A DNA stretch of 40,252 bases, taken from the NCBI GenBank assembly GCA_002049545.1, contig LLYT01000015.1, positions 1-40,252 on the forward strand, in the 5' to 3' direction. The notes under the pieces are model-generated. The model was given only the letters and a program-made list of their open reading frames with translations. It was not told the DNA's origin and did not search any database. Both the position numbers and the translations under genes were made by a program. The DNA comes from Deltaproteobacteria bacterium tcs-42. GTDB lineage: Bacteria; Desulfobacterota; Desulfuromonadia; Desulfuromonadales; Geopsychrobacteraceae. Of the stretch, positions 26,549 through 36,720 are shown piece by piece (position 1 is the stretch's first letter; every line of letters begins with the position of its first letter).

Positions 26549-26643
26549 TGATGCACTCACAAAAAAAGCATTGGATAGCTGTGCGAAAAAATACGTCCTG
26601 AAAAACAGCGTAAGCCGCAGGGCGAAATTTTTGCGACGCCATC
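26549..26643 (+). repeat. Dispersed intergenic repeat, copy 3 (internally deleted)
   Basis: A 95-base element upstream of the acyl-CoA ligase. It begins TGATGCAC, like copy 2, and ends CGACGCCATC, like copies 1 and 2. Left and right arms are again imperfect inverted repeats. The middle part of copy 2, between its two GTCCTG hexamers, is missing: only one GTCCTG remains (26595-26600), joined directly to the A5 and CAGCGTAA segment. This looks like a deletion between short direct repeats. Confidence 0.7.
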
Positions 26644-26800
26644 ATTTGTAATACCGCATTGGATTTGCGACTGCCATTTCGTCTTAATACGCAGGTATGC
26701 TACTTTAGCTTTGTCTTATTCGTCAGGCAAGCTTGAATATTGTTTCTGCTCTACTATTTGCGCTGTGGTGTCAAAAACAGAGTGAGATTGACAAAATAGC

Positions 26801-26829
26801 TTGACAGTATCAACGTCATTTTGTTACAA
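26801..26829 (+). promoter_or_regulatory. Putative promoter of tRNA-Val
   Basis: TTGACA at 26801-26806, a 17-base spacer and TTACAA at 26824-26829, about 20 bases before the tRNA. The -35 is consensus and the -10 is weak. The 26532-26848 spacer otherwise holds only the repeat copy 3. Confidence 0.5.
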
Positions 26830-26848
26830 AAACGCCGCTGTTTGATGC

Positions 26849-26923
26849 AGGCACGTAGCTCAGTGGGAGAGCACTTCCCTGACACGGAAGGGGTCGGCGG
26901 TTCAATCCCGCCCGTGCCTACCA
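26849..26923 (+). tRNA. tRNA-Val (anticodon GAC)
   Basis: The 7-bp acceptor stem AGGCACG/CGTGCCT closes the cloverleaf. The D arm is GCTC...GAGC, the anticodon stem CTTCC/GGAAG carries loop CTGACAC (anticodon GAC), and the T arm GGCGG-TTCAATC-CCGCC is intact. CCA is encoded at 26921-26923. Confidence 0.95.
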
Positions 26924-26954
26924 AAGCTGGTAACTGAATATGAGCGTACTGACT

Positions 26955-26981
26955 AGGGGCATCTGAAAGATGCCTCTTTTT
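26955..26981 (+). terminator. Terminator after tRNA-Val
   Basis: A 10-bp stem (AGGGGCATCT with AGATGCCTCT, one G-U) with a GAA loop followed by a T run. Confidence 0.85.
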
Positions 26982-27024
26982 ATTTCGTCAGTAGAAAAGT
27001 GGCTCTGAAATTAGGGGAAACCAT

Positions 27025-28941
27025 ATGGCTTTAATAAAAATTGAACTTCCTGATGGATCAACGAACGAGGTTGAGTCTGGTGTGACTCCCTATGATGTGG
27101 CTCTCACTATTGGTGAAGGTTTAGCCCGTCAATCTATTGCCGCTCGTTTTGAAGGTGATCTGATCGATTTGACTAGCCCACTGGAAGGCTCGGGTCGACT
27201 GGCTCTGATCACACAAAATTCCCCCGAAGCTTTGGAGATCGTTCGCCATTCATGTGCTCATTTGATGGCTCAGGCCGTTAAAGAGATCTACGGAAACGAG
27301 GTACAGGTCACTATTGGTCCGGTGATCAAGGATGGTTTCTACTACGATTTTTATAGTGAATCTAAAAAATTTGTTCCTGAGGATTTTCCGGTTATCGAAG
27401 CTAAAATGGCCGAGCTGGCCAAGGCCGATCTGGCTGTAAGACGTGAAGAAATGTCACGTTCTGATGCTAGCGAGCTGTTCCATGGTCTGGGAGAAGATTA
27501 TAAGGTTGAGCTGATTGAAGATCTTGATGTCGAGACGGTTTCTCTTTATCGGCAGGGTGACTTTGTCGATCTTTGTCGCGGCCCCCATGTTCCACGGACT
27601 GGATTGCTGAAGGTTTTTAAACTGACCAGCCTTGCTGGCGCTTATTGGCGCGGTGATGAAAAGAACGCTATGTTGCAGCGCGTCTACGCTACGGCTTTTC
27701 AGAACAAAAAAGAGCTGAAAGCTCACCTTCACCGTTTAGAAGAAGCCAGGAAGCGCGATCACCGTAAACTTGGCAAGGAGCTGGATCTATTCTCCTTTAG
27801 TGAAGAGGCTGGCGGTGGACTTGTCCTTTGGCATCCCAAGGGGGCAATGCTCAGAACCATTATTGAGGATTTCGAGCGTAAAGAACACTTGAAGCGTGGT
27901 TACGAAATTGTTGTCGGCCCGCAGATTCTCAAAACCGAACTCTGGAAAATGTCGGGACACTACGACAATTACCGGGAGAATATGTATTTTACCGAGGTTG
28001 ACGAGCAGGGTTATGGCATCAAGCCGATGAACTGTTTGGCACATATGTTGATATATAAATCAAAGCCACGTTCTTATCGTAATTTGCCCGTCCGTTATTT
28101 TGAGCTCGGTACGGTCCATCGACACGAAAAGTCGGGGGTTTTACACGGATTACTTCGAGTTCGTGGTTTTACCCAGGATGACGCCCATATCATTTGTCGT
28201 CCGGATCAGATTGATGCTGAAGTTAAGAATATCATGGGGTTTGTCCAGGATGTAGCAGGTATTTTCGGTTTTGACTATGTGATGGAACTATCGACACGCC
28301 CGGAGAAATCAATTGGTAGTGATGCCGATTGGGAGCAGGCGACTCATGCATTACAGGGTGCCTTGGAGGGTAGTGGTCAGCCGTATACACTCAATGAGGG
28401 CGATGGTGCTTTTTATGGACCGAAGATCGATGTTAAACTCAAGGACGCGCTTGACAGGGAGTGGCAGTGTGCTACAATCCAGTGCGATTTCACCCTGCCT
28501 GAGCGCTTTGATCTGACCTATGTCGGTGCTGACGGAGAAAAACATCGTCCGGTTATGTTGCACCGGGTCATTGTCGGTTCGATAGAGCGTTTTGTCGGGG
28601 TTTTAATTGAGCACTATGCGGGAAGCTTTCCACTTTGGCTTTCGCCGGTTCAGGCGGTTGTCTTGAATGTCACCGATAGTCAAGCTGATTATGCGCAACA
28701 AGTTTTTGAACAGCTGCGTGAAGCTGACGTTCGTGTCGAGCTTGATATCCGTAACGAGAAACTGGGTTTCAAGATCCGTGAAGCTCAAATGGCCAAAATT
28801 CCTTATATGCTGGTTATTGGTGATCGAGAAATGGAAAGCCAGACGGTTGCCCCGCGTTTCAGGGATGGCAAAAGCTTGGAAACAATGAGTGTTGCAGATT
28901 TTATCGGTACGGTGAGAGCTGAATCGGCTGCATGCAAATAA
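27025..28941 (+). CDS. thrS: Threonyl-tRNA synthetase
   Basis: A 638-residue class II synthetase that charges tRNA-Thr. An N-terminal TGS domain (about 1-62, [13 protein letters not shown]) is followed by the editing SAD domain ([14 protein letters not shown], then DLCRGPHVP), the catalytic core with zinc-site segments [24 protein letters not shown] and [23 protein letters not shown], and the anticodon-binding domain at the C-terminus. GGGGAAACC precedes the ATG. It is the first gene of the cluster thrS-infC-rpmI-rplT-pheS-pheT-ihfA known from E. coli. Confidence 0.98.
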   Translation: MALIKIELPDGSTNEVESGVTPYDVALTIGEGLARQSIAARFEGDLIDLTSPLEGSGRLALITQNSPEALEIVRHSCAHLMAQAVKEIYGNEVQVTIGPVIKDGFYYDFYSESKKFVPEDFPVIEAKMAELAKADLAVRREEMSRSDASELFHGLGEDYKVELIEDLDVETVSLYRQGDFVDLCRGPHVPRTGLLKVFKLTSLAGAYWRGDEKNAMLQRVYATAFQNKKELKAHLHRLEEARKRDHRKLGKELDLFSFSEEAGGGLVLWHPKGAMLRTIIEDFERKEHLKRGYEIVVGPQILKTELWKMSGHYDNYRENMYFTEVDEQGYGIKPMNCLAHMLIYKSKPRSYRNLPVRYFELGTVHRHEKSGVLHGLLRVRGFTQDDAHIICRPDQIDAEVKNIMGFVQDVAGIFGFDYVMELSTRPEKSIGSDADWEQATHALQGALEGSGQPYTLNEGDGAFYGPKIDVKLKDALDREWQCATIQCDFTLPERFDLTYVGADGEKHRPVMLHRVIVGSIERFVGVLIEHYAGSFPLWLSPVQAVVLNVTDSQADYAQQVFEQLREADVRVELDIRNEKLGFKIREAQMAKIPYMLVIGDREMESQTVAPRFRDGKSLETMSVADFIGTVRAESAACK

Positions 28942-28955
28942 TAAAGTAGACACGA

Positions 28956-28976
28956 AGACCCGTAGTGGGTCTTTTC
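28956..28976 (+). terminator. Terminator-like hairpin between thrS and infC
   Basis: AGACCC (28956-28961) pairs with GGGTCT (28967-28972) around GTAGT, followed by four T. It may allow partial uncoupling of infC from thrS. No separate infC promoter is clear. Confidence 0.6.
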
Positions 28977-29021
28977 GTTGTCTGGAATTGTCCCTTTTTA
29001 CGAGAATAAAGGAGTCAGGCC

Positions 29022-29534
29022 ATAGCTAAAGAAGCGAATATCAATGAGGCCATTAATGCTCGCCAGGTGCGAGTTATTGATGATGAAGGCGGCCAGTTGG
29101 GAATTCTGAGTACCGAGCAGGCATTAACTCTTGCTGGGGAACAAGGGCTTGATCTGGTCGAGGTTTCACCACAGGCTGATCCACCTGTTTGTCGGGTTAT
29201 GGACTACGGTAAATATAAGTATCAGCAGGCCAAACGTGCTTCGGAAGCCAGAAAAAAGCAGGTGAAAGTTGAGATCAAGGAAGTCAAGATGCGTCCAAAA
29301 ACCGACGATCATGATTTTCAGTTTAAGATCAAGCACGCCCGCCGTTTTCTTGAAGAAGGGAATAAGGTCAAGTTGACGATTATGTTCCGCGGTCGGGAGA
29401 ACGCTCACCCTGATCAGGGGATGATGCAATTAACAAAGGCGGTTGAGGCTCTAAAAGATATAGGTCAGGTCGAGTCGCGTCCGAGTAAAATGGGTCGTTT
29501 CATGACTATGATGATTGGCCCGATCAAAAAGTGA
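29022..29534 (+). CDS. infC: Translation initiation factor IF-3 (AUA start codon)
   Basis: A 170-residue initiation factor that monitors start-codon choice on the 30S subunit. The conserved N-terminus AKEANINEAINARQVRVIDDEGGQLG is encoded in frame from 29025, with an AUA at 29022 as the only possible start: an in-frame stop TAA lies at 29007-29009 and no ATG, GTG or TTG intervenes. AAAGGAG (29008-29014) lies 7 bases before it. A GTG at 29067 would cut off 15 conserved residues. Non-AUG starts (AUU in E. coli) let IF-3 repress its own translation; the same logic is inferred here. The C-terminal domain (about 85-170) is standard. Confidence 0.95.
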   Translation: MAKEANINEAINARQVRVIDDEGGQLGILSTEQALTLAGEQGLDLVEVSPQADPPVCRVMDYGKYKYQQAKRASEARKKQVKVEIKEVKMRPKTDDHDFQFKIKHARRFLEEGNKVKLTIMFRGRENAHPDQGMMQLTKAVEALKDIGQVESRPSKMGRFMTMMIGPIKK

Positions 29535-29582
29535 AGTAGATAATTGAGGACAGAATAAACGAAACAGCAACAGGAGAGACAC

Positions 29583-29780
29583 ATGCCTAAAATTAAGACT
29601 AACCGCGGTGCTGCGAAGCGGTTTCGTAAGACCGGCACTGGTAAAATCCGTCGTAATAAGGCTTACACCAGCCATATTTTGACCAAGAAGACTACAAAGC
29701 GGAAGCGTGATTTACGTCAATCAGTGATTGTTGCAAAGACTGATGCGAAAAATATTTCCCAATTAGTACCGTATTTGTAG
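29583..29780 (+). CDS. rpmI: 50S ribosomal protein L35
   Basis: A 65-residue basic ribosomal protein beginning [27 protein letters not shown], as in the family. AGGAGA precedes the start. It is the second gene of the IF-3/L35/L20 group. Confidence 0.97.
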   Translation: MPKIKTNRGAAKRFRKTGTGKIRRNKAYTSHILTKKTTKRKRDLRQSVIVAKTDAKNISQLVPYL

Positions 29781-29787
29781 GGTGATC

Positions 29788-29840
29788 GACTGCTTTCACG
29801 CAGTCTGGTTGTGAACTGTGGGGACAATCTCCCCCTGCAG
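29788..29840 (+). promoter_or_regulatory. Structured spacer between rpmI and rplT
   Basis: Two hairpins lie in a 112-base spacer: GACTGC/GCAGTC (29788-29793 with 29800-29805) and GGGGA/TCCCC (29820-29824 with 29830-29834), the second flanked by CTG/CAG. In E. coli L20 represses this operon by binding mRNA; whether this spacer is a similar operator is only a possibility. Confidence 0.35.
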
Positions 29841-29892
29841 ATCCGGCCACGGCAGATGCCGAAATACTATTTAATGAGAAGGAGCAAGAGAG

Positions 29893-30249
29893 ATGGCAAG
29901 AGTAAAAAGAGGCTTTAAAGCCAGACGACGTCGTAACAAAGTATTGAAGCTTGCTAAAGGCTATCGTGGTGCCAGAAGTAAGTTGTTTCGCTCTGCAACG
30001 GAGGCCGTTGACCGGGCTCTAAATTACGCATACCGTGACCGGCGGGTCAAAAAGCGTGACTTCAGAGCCCTCTGGATTGCTAGAATCAACGCTGCTGCAC
30101 GCGATAACGGCCTCTCCTATAGTCGCCTGATCCATGGTTTGAAACAAGCAGATGTTGCATTAGATCGCAAGATTATGGCAGATCTTGCTGTGAACGACCC
30201 GGCAGGCTTCACTGCTATTGTTGAAGCTGCTAAGGCTCGATTGCAGTAG
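29893..30249 (+). CDS. rplT: 50S ribosomal protein L20
   Basis: A 118-residue basic protein starting [33 protein letters not shown], the standard L20 beginning; [33 protein letters not shown] is also typical. It binds 23S rRNA early in 50S assembly and is an autoregulator in some bacteria. GAAGGAG precedes the ATG. A strong terminator follows before pheS. Confidence 0.98.
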   Translation: MARVKRGFKARRRRNKVLKLAKGYRGARSKLFRSATEAVDRALNYAYRDRRVKKRDFRALWIARINAAARDNGLSYSRLIHGLKQADVALDRKIMADLAVNDPAGFTAIVEAAKARLQ

Positions 30250-30268
30250 ACTGTTTTTAGTCGTACCG

Positions 30269-30302
30269 GGGAGATGAGGTATTAGCTTCATCTCCCTTTT
30301 TT
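30269..30302 (+). terminator. Rho-independent terminator after rplT
   Basis: A perfect 9-bp stem GGGAGATGA/TCATCTCCC with a 10-base loop and six T. It lies 135 to 83 bases before pheS, so it might also act as an attenuator for pheST. Confidence 0.9.
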
Positions 30303-30369
30303 GTTTCGGCTATGCCCCCTTTAAAATATTAAGATCAAGATGAATCCCGGAGCAAAAGATTCATTCTGA

Positions 30370-31401
<1,032 letters not shown>

Positions 31402-31423
31402 TATTAGTTAAGGACGACAATAG

Positions 31424-33832
31424 ATGATAGTAACCTATAACTGGCTGAAAGAGTTTGTCGATTTTCAATATACTCCGCAAGAGCTTGGTGATCGATTGAC
31501 CATGGTTGGTCTTGAAGTCGATGCCCTTGAGGAAATTGGTGGTAATCTTGATTCGGTTATCGTTGCAAAACTCGAGTCTGTTGAAGCGCATCCAGATGCT
31601 GATCGCTTAACGGTTTGTCAGGTTAATAATGGAGCTGAAGTCGTTCAGGTCGTTTGTGGTGCGACTAACCATAAAACCGGTGACCTTATTGCATTAGCCC
31701 AACCTGGATCTATGTTGCCGGGTGATTTCAAAATCAAGAAATCGAAAATTCGTGGTCAGGTGTCACAGGGGATGCTCTGTTCGGAAAAAGAGTTAGCTCT
31801 GGCGGAAGATTCTCCCGGAATCATGATTCTCCCCACCGGTTTACCTCTTGGACAACCGGTTTTTGCAGCACTTGGGCTGAAAGATTTTCAAATTGAAATT
31901 GGTTTGACGCCGAATCGTCCCGATTGTCTGAGTGTGGTTGGAGTTGCCAGAGAAGTCGCTGCTTTGTGTGGTCAGAGATTGAAATTGCCGGTTTCTCAAA
32001 TCAGTGAAGCTGATGATTCGATTGAGAAGCACGCTTCTGTTGTTATTGAAAATAGTGAAGGGTGTCCGCGTTATGCGGCCCGGATGATCAAGAATATAAA
32101 GATCGGCCCCTCTCCCGATTGGCTGGTGAGGCGACTCGAAGCTGTTGGAATGCGCTCCATTAATAATGTCGTCGATGTGACCAACTATGTGATGATGGAG
32201 CTTGGACATCCTTTACATGCTTTTGATTTTCGATTTTTACATGATCAGAAAATAGTCGTTAAATCTGCTCAGCAAGGTGAAAAATTTACGACACTGGACA
32301 ATCAGGAACATTCATTGACTTCAGATGATTTGATGATATGTGACGGGAAGCAACCTGTCGCTATGGCCGGAGTTATGGGTGGCCTCGATTCTGAGGTCAA
32401 GGATGATACCGATACCGTCTTGCTGGAAGCCGCATATTTCAAGCCGACAACGATTAGACGGACCAGTAAGCGGTATGGTTTACATACCGAATCATCACAC
32501 CGTTTTGAGCGTGGTGCTGATATTGATATGATTCCGGCTGCCCTTGATCGCGCTGCCAGTTTGATTGCCGAGTTGACGGGTGGGGAGGTTTTATCTGGAG
32601 TGATTGATAGTTACCCGCGGCAACTCGATCCTGTTGTTGTAGAAATCAGTATTGAGAAAGTCAAGAAACTATTGGACGTACCTGTGGGTCGTGACAACAT
32701 AAAGGCAATGTTCGAATCGATTGGGTTACAGACTCGATCTGGTAGCGGCGCAGACGTTTTGCAGGTTAAAGTCCCCAGCTTTCGTCCAGATATTGAGCGA
32801 GAAGTTGATTTAATTGAAGAGGTCGCCAGACTTTATGGCTATGACCACATCCCGGTCACTATGCCGGTTGGTACAGTTAACGCGAAATTGCCACCAATGC
32901 GCCAATTACTGCAAAAAAATCTCCGTCACACGATTGCTGCAGCAGGTTTTTCTGAGGCAATGAACTACTCTTTTGTCGCTGCAGACAGCTTGGATAAACT
33001 GGGCGTTACCGCAGATGACAGTCGCACAACGCAAGTTGAAATTTTGAATCCACTCTCTGAAGATCAGTCAGTTATGCGGACCAGTCTGGTGCCAAGTCTG
33101 CTGGAAACGGTTTCACGAAATTTGAATTATCGCAGCTCTGACTTGAGCTTGTTTGAGTTACGGCCCGTTTTTTTAACCCACCCTGAAAGTGGCCAATGTT
33201 ATGAGGAGTTGTCGCTGACAGCCGTAATGTCCGGGCAACGCGAACCAGAAGGCTGGGCTCAGTCTGCTACTGCTGTTGATTTCTATGATATTAAGGGTGT
33301 CGTTGAAGACATCCTCGCCAAGGTCAACATTGGTCATGTTTCTTTTGATCCGGAATCGTCTCAGCCATATTTACACCCGGGTAAATCCTGCCGTTTGATG
33401 GTTGGTCAGCAATTACTTGGTGTCCTTGGAGAAGTTCATCCAGAGGTTTTAACCCGCTTCGATATTGAGCAGCCGGTGTATCTATTTGAACTTAACGTTG
33501 AAAACATTATTGCTACGGCTGGCAAGCATGCACAGTTCAGTCCGTTATCTCGCTTCCCTGATGTGAAAAGGGATAGTGCTCTGCTTTTGGATGAAACGAT
33601 TGCGGCCGATCAGGTTATGGATATTGTCAATCGGAGCAAGGTCAGGTTTGTCGAGAGTGCTTCTATTTTTGATCTATATACAGGCAAGGGGGTTCCTGCT
33701 GGAAAGAAGAGCCTTGCTATACGGGTTTGTTACCGCGACCTGGAAAAAACCTTAACTGAGGCAGAAGTGGGTAAGTCACATGACAAGCTGATTGGTTCTA
33801 TCTGCCATCAATTAGATGCAGAAATTCGCTGA
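31424..33832 (+). CDS. pheT: Phenylalanyl-tRNA synthetase, beta subunit
   Basis: An 802-residue partner of PheS, giving the alpha2-beta2 enzyme. Domains in order: EMAP/tRNA-binding fold (about 40-150, AHPDADRLTVCQVN), B3/4 editing domain (about 210-390, VTNYVMMELGHPLHAFD and GVMGGLDSEV), B5 (about 400-475), catalytic-like core, and C-terminal FDX-ACB domain (about 705-800, SRFPDVKRDSALLLDE). Start ATG 31424 follows AAGGACGA. ihfA lies 90 bases downstream, the same order as E. coli. Confidence 0.98.
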   Translation: MIVTYNWLKEFVDFQYTPQELGDRLTMVGLEVDALEEIGGNLDSVIVAKLESVEAHPDADRLTVCQVNNGAEVVQVVCGATNHKTGDLIALAQPGSMLPGDFKIKKSKIRGQVSQGMLCSEKELALAEDSPGIMILPTGLPLGQPVFAALGLKDFQIEIGLTPNRPDCLSVVGVAREVAALCGQRLKLPVSQISEADDSIEKHASVVIENSEGCPRYAARMIKNIKIGPSPDWLVRRLEAVGMRSINNVVDVTNYVMMELGHPLHAFDFRFLHDQKIVVKSAQQGEKFTTLDNQEHSLTSDDLMICDGKQPVAMAGVMGGLDSEVKDDTDTVLLEAAYFKPTTIRRTSKRYGLHTESSHRFERGADIDMIPAALDRAASLIAELTGGEVLSGVIDSYPRQLDPVVVEISIEKVKKLLDVPVGRDNIKAMFESIGLQTRSGSGADVLQVKVPSFRPDIEREVDLIEEVARLYGYDHIPVTMPVGTVNAKLPPMRQLLQKNLRHTIAAAGFSEAMNYSFVAADSLDKLGVTADDSRTTQVEILNPLSEDQSVMRTSLVPSLLETVSRNLNYRSSDLSLFELRPVFLTHPESGQCYEELSLTAVMSGQREPEGWAQSATAVDFYDIKGVVEDILAKVNIGHVSFDPESSQPYLHPGKSCRLMVGQQLLGVLGEVHPEVLTRFDIEQPVYLFELNVENIIATAGKHAQFSPLSRFPDVKRDSALLLDETIAADQVMDIVNRSKVRFVESASIFDLYTGKGVPAGKKSLAIRVCYRDLEKTLTEAEVGKSHDKLIGSICHQLDAEIR

Positions 33833-33838
33833 TTGAGC

Positions 33839-33867
33839 TTGCAGACTCACAATCTGTATGGTATAAA
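33839..33867 (+). promoter_or_regulatory. Putative extended -10 promoter of ihfA
   Basis: An extended -10 element TGGTATAAA ends at 33867; a weak -35 (TTGCAG at 33839-33844) lies 17 bases upstream. It sits in the pheT-ihfA spacer, so ihfA and the MerR gene may be expressed apart from pheST. Confidence 0.45.
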
Positions 33868-33922
33868 TCCTGAAAAATCAGATAGATAGTAGACTCCATA
33901 TAACGTTAAAGCGGGAGGGATC

Positions 33923-34204
33923 ATGACCAAAGCAGATCTTATTGAAAGTGTTTACCTGACAACCGGTTTTTCCAAGAAAGAATCAGCTGCCATTGTCGAG
34001 AAGGTTTTTGACTTGATGAAGTCAACCTTGGAGGATGGAGAAAAAATCAAGATAGCTGGTTTTGGCAACTTTGTTGTCAAAGAAAAAGCGTCCCGGCGTG
34101 GTAGAAACCCGCAGACCGGGAGTGAAATTGAAATCTCTGCCCGTAAAATCCTGACATTTAAACCAAGTCAGGTGCTTAAGGTTGCAATTAACGAAACCCC
34201 TTGA
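33923..34204 (+). CDS. ihfA: Integration host factor, alpha subunit type
   Basis: A 93-residue DNA-bending protein of the HU/IHF family. MTKADLIESVYLTTGFSKKESAAIVEKVFDLMK is the dimerisation part; IKIAGFGNFVVKEKASRRGRNPQTGSEIEISARKILTFKPSQVLK holds the beta arm with the RNPQTG tip. Its place after pheT, as in E. coli, supports the alpha (IHF) assignment rather than HU. A GCGGGAGGG ribosome site precedes the ATG. Confidence 0.95.
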   Translation: MTKADLIESVYLTTGFSKKESAAIVEKVFDLMKSTLEDGEKIKIAGFGNFVVKEKASRRGRNPQTGSEIEISARKILTFKPSQVLKVAINETP

Positions 34205-34222
34205 TCGAGTTGAGCTGAACAG

Positions 34223-34576
34223 GTGCCCCAGATACCCGATAAGCTCTATTTTAAGATTGGTGAAGTTGCAGCGCTGTTGCAATTAAAAACCCATGTCTTA
34301 CGTTATTGGGAAACCGAATTTTCTGTTTTGCAACCGATCAAGAGTCGTACTAACCAGCGGCTTTATAGACGTAAAGATGTAGAAACTGCCCTGTTAATAA
34401 AGGAACTTCTTTATCGACAGGGCTTTACTATTGCTGGTGCACGCAAGAAGTTGCAAGAGGAGAAACAACTGGGTTTGCCGTTATCTAATCCTCATTCATC
34501 AGCTAAGCTTCTTGCTGAGATCAAAACTGACCTGATTCAGCTCCGTAGTTATTTGCTCGATACACCTCCTGAATAA
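34223..34576 (+). CDS. MerR family transcriptional regulator
   Basis: A 117-residue regulator with an N-terminal winged helix of the MerR type: [25 protein letters not shown], then [35 protein letters not shown] short helix-rich C-terminus lacks Cys ligands for metals, so the signal is not obvious. The start is GTG 34223, with only a weak ribosome site. Short MerR proteins of this type are found after ihfA in many Deltaproteobacteria and Gammaproteobacteria. Target genes are unknown. Confidence 0.88.
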   Translation: MPQIPDKLYFKIGEVAALLQLKTHVLRYWETEFSVLQPIKSRTNQRLYRRKDVETALLIKELLYRQGFTIAGARKKLQEEKQLGLPLSNPHSSAKLLAEIKTDLIQLRSYLLDTPPE

Positions 34577-34585
34577 TGAGATCAC

Positions 34586-35344
34586 GTGTTAATTTTAGTC
34601 ACCAATGATGATGGTGTCCGTTCCCCTGGCTTGCGCTCCCTTGCTTCAGCATTAGGTGAGTTAGGGCGGGTAGTCGTTGTTGCTCCAGATCGTAATCGTA
34701 GTGCCGTCGGACATGCACTGACACTGGAGCATCCTTTGCGCGCCGAAGAGATTAAGCCACAAGTGTTTGCTGTCGATGGCACCCCGACCGATTGTGTTAA
34801 TCTCGGGATTCATGGGTTATTATCGCGTCGACCAGATTTAGTTGTTTCCGGGATCAATCGGGGGAGCAACATGGGGGATGACATCTCTTATTCGGGAACC
34901 GTTTGTGCTGCACTGGAAGCAACCTTGATGGGGCTGCCAGCTTTTGCTGTTTCTCTCGATGCCGATCGATTCAGTTCTGAAAATCTGGTTCAGGCGACCT
35001 CCTTTGCGAAAAAACTAGCTGCCAGGATTATTGATAATGGTTTGCCGGAAGAGACCTTTCTCAATGTCAATATCCCTGCCGGGCCATGTTCAGGTGTCCA
35101 GTTGACGCGACAGGGGAAGCGTCACTACGGAGACTCGGTGGTCACGAGCCAGGATCCGCGTGGACGTAATTATTATTGGCTTGGTGGTTCAGAGGTTGGT
35201 TTTGAAGATATCCCGGGTAGTGATTGCAATGCACTACAACAAGGGGCGATTTCAGTGACACCACTGCGTACGAACATGACCAATGAAAAAACTTATGCTG
35301 AAATGGAACGTTGGTCGCTAGACAGTCTCATGGGTGAGTTTTGA
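34586..35344 (+). CDS. surE: 5'/3'-nucleotidase SurE
   Basis: A 252-residue metal-dependent survival phosphatase acting on nucleoside monophosphates. [20 protein letters not shown] has the Asp-Asp metal site; [28 protein letters not shown] and [25 protein letters not shown] are diagnostic. The start is GTG. Its stop overlaps the pcm start by one base (TGATG). The order surE-pcm-(yqaA)-nlpD-rpoS recalls the stress-survival group of gammaproteobacteria. Confidence 0.97.
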   Translation: MLILVTNDDGVRSPGLRSLASALGELGRVVVVAPDRNRSAVGHALTLEHPLRAEEIKPQVFAVDGTPTDCVNLGIHGLLSRRPDLVVSGINRGSNMGDDISYSGTVCAALEATLMGLPAFAVSLDADRFSSENLVQATSFAKKLAARIIDNGLPEETFLNVNIPAGPCSGVQLTRQGKRHYGDSVVTSQDPRGRNYYWLGGSEVGFEDIPGSDCNALQQGAISVTPLRTNMTNEKTYAEMERWSLDSLMGEF

Positions 35345-36000
35345 TGGACTATTCAGTGGCCCGGCGTCGGATGGTTGAACAACAGATTGCTGCACGAGGG
35401 ATTGTGGATCAACGCGTTCTTGAGGTTATGGCTACTGTTCCACGCCATATATTTGTTGAAGTGGGTTTGCAGGGTCACGCTTATGGTGACGCGTCGCTTC
35501 CAATTGGTAAAAAACAGACAATTTCTCAACCTTACATGGTCGCGGCAATGACTGCTGCCCTTGAGTTGCAAGGGGGGGAGAGAGTTCTTGAAATCGGCAC
35601 AGGTTCTGGATATCAGACTGCAGTTCTGTCAAAGTTAGTCAAACGGGTTTATTCTATTGAGCGCATTGCAGTTCTTGCAGGGCGTGCCCGAAAAATTCTC
35701 GATCAACTGCAACTGAGCAATATCAATATTAAAATCGGTGACGGAACAATTGGCTGGGTAGATCAGGCTCCATTTGCAGGGATTCTTGTGGCGGCCGGAT
35801 CACCCGATGTCCCCGCAAAATATCTGGATCAGCTGGATGTCGGGGGGAAGCTGGTTATGCCGGTGGGAGATCAGGAACAGCAGATTTTGATGCGTATCAC
35901 CCGCCACAAAGATGGCCGCTTCGAACGAGAGCAGTTGATGGGATGCCGTTTTGTCCCTTTAATTGGTGAGCAGGGTTGGCAATCGGAATCTCTCGTCTGA
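35344..36000 (+). CDS. pcm: Protein-L-isoaspartate O-methyltransferase
   Basis: A 218-residue SAM-dependent repair enzyme that starts repair of isoaspartyl residues in aged proteins. [11 protein letters not shown] at the N-terminus, then [19 protein letters not shown] and the SAM motif [27 protein letters not shown] are typical. ATG 35344 shares a base with the surE stop; a TTG one codon earlier is less likely. It should be coupled to surE. Confidence 0.96.
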   Translation: MDYSVARRRMVEQQIAARGIVDQRVLEVMATVPRHIFVEVGLQGHAYGDASLPIGKKQTISQPYMVAAMTAALELQGGERVLEIGTGSGYQTAVLSKLVKRVYSIERIAVLAGRARKILDQLQLSNINIKIGDGTIGWVDQAPFAGILVAAGSPDVPAKYLDQLDVGGKLVMPVGDQEQQILMRITRHKDGRFEREQLMGCRFVPLIGEQGWQSESLV

Positions 36001-36002
36001 AT

Positions 36003-36040
36003 TCAGGAACTTGTCGGGCTATACGGGCACTGGTTCCTGA
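36003..36040 (+). other. Inverted repeat between pcm and the VTT-domain gene
   Basis: TCAGGAAC (36003-36010) is repeated in reverse complement at 36033-36040, with 22 bases between. No T run follows. It may be a weak mRNA hairpin. Confidence 0.4.
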
Positions 36041-36051
36041 TAAACGGGTTT

Positions 36052-36651
36052 ATGAGTATGAAAATTATCCGCCGCCTATACGATTGGGTTCTTTCCTGGG
36101 CCGAAACTCCTTATGGGGCTCCTGTGTTGGGTGTATTGGCCTTTGTTGAGGCGAGTTTCTTTCCTGTTCCGCCCGACGTCCTGCTCATGGCGCTTGCCCT
36201 TGCTCTACCTCTGAAATCATTTCGTTTTGCCCTGATCGCTTCGGTTGGTTCCGTCGCAGGTGGTGCCCTCGGTTATTTGATCGGATGGGGATTATGGGAC
36301 GTGCTAGGCCCTTTTTTCTATCAATATGTCCCCGGGGTCACGGCTGCTGGTTTTGATCATGTGGGGGGATTGTTTGAACAATATGATTTCTGGATTATTT
36401 TCGCTGCAGGTTTCACTCCGATACCCTATAAAATCTTTACCATTGCTGCTGGTGTGTTCAATATAAATTTCCCAATTTTCATGTTGGCGTCCCTGGTGGG
36501 CCGAAGCCTGCGGTTTTTTCTGGTGGCAGCCATGTTCTACTACTTTGGCAAACCTGCCCGTCGATTGATTGATAAATATTTTAACCTTTTATCTATCTTA
36601 TTGCTCATTGCATTAATTGGTGTCATTCTTCTGCTTAAATGCTTCTCTTGA
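36052..36651 (+). CDS. yqaA: VTT-domain (DedA/YqaA family) membrane protein
   Basis: A 199-residue inner-membrane protein with about five hydrophobic segments. LGVLAFVEASFFPVPPDVLLM, SVAGGALGYLIGWGLWD and FAAGFTPIPYKIFTIAAGVF carry the VTT/SNARE-associated signature, including the arginine near GRSLRFFLVA. Relatives of this group are undecaprenyl-phosphate or lipid scramblase-like proteins; the exact substrate of YqaA is not settled. Its place between pcm and nlpD is also seen in several proteobacteria. ATG 36052 or 36058 could be the start. Confidence 0.88.
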   Translation: MSMKIIRRLYDWVLSWAETPYGAPVLGVLAFVEASFFPVPPDVLLMALALALPLKSFRFALIASVGSVAGGALGYLIGWGLWDVLGPFFYQYVPGVTAAGFDHVGGLFEQYDFWIIFAAGFTPIPYKIFTIAAGVFNINFPIFMLASLVGRSLRFFLVAAMFYYFGKPARRLIDKYFNLLSILLLIALIGVILLLKCFS

Positions 36652-36720
36652 TGATTATTTGGGTGCCTGGGGATGCATAAACATTCTTCGACAGTATGAC
36701 TGAAGGTGGTAAGTTCTGTG

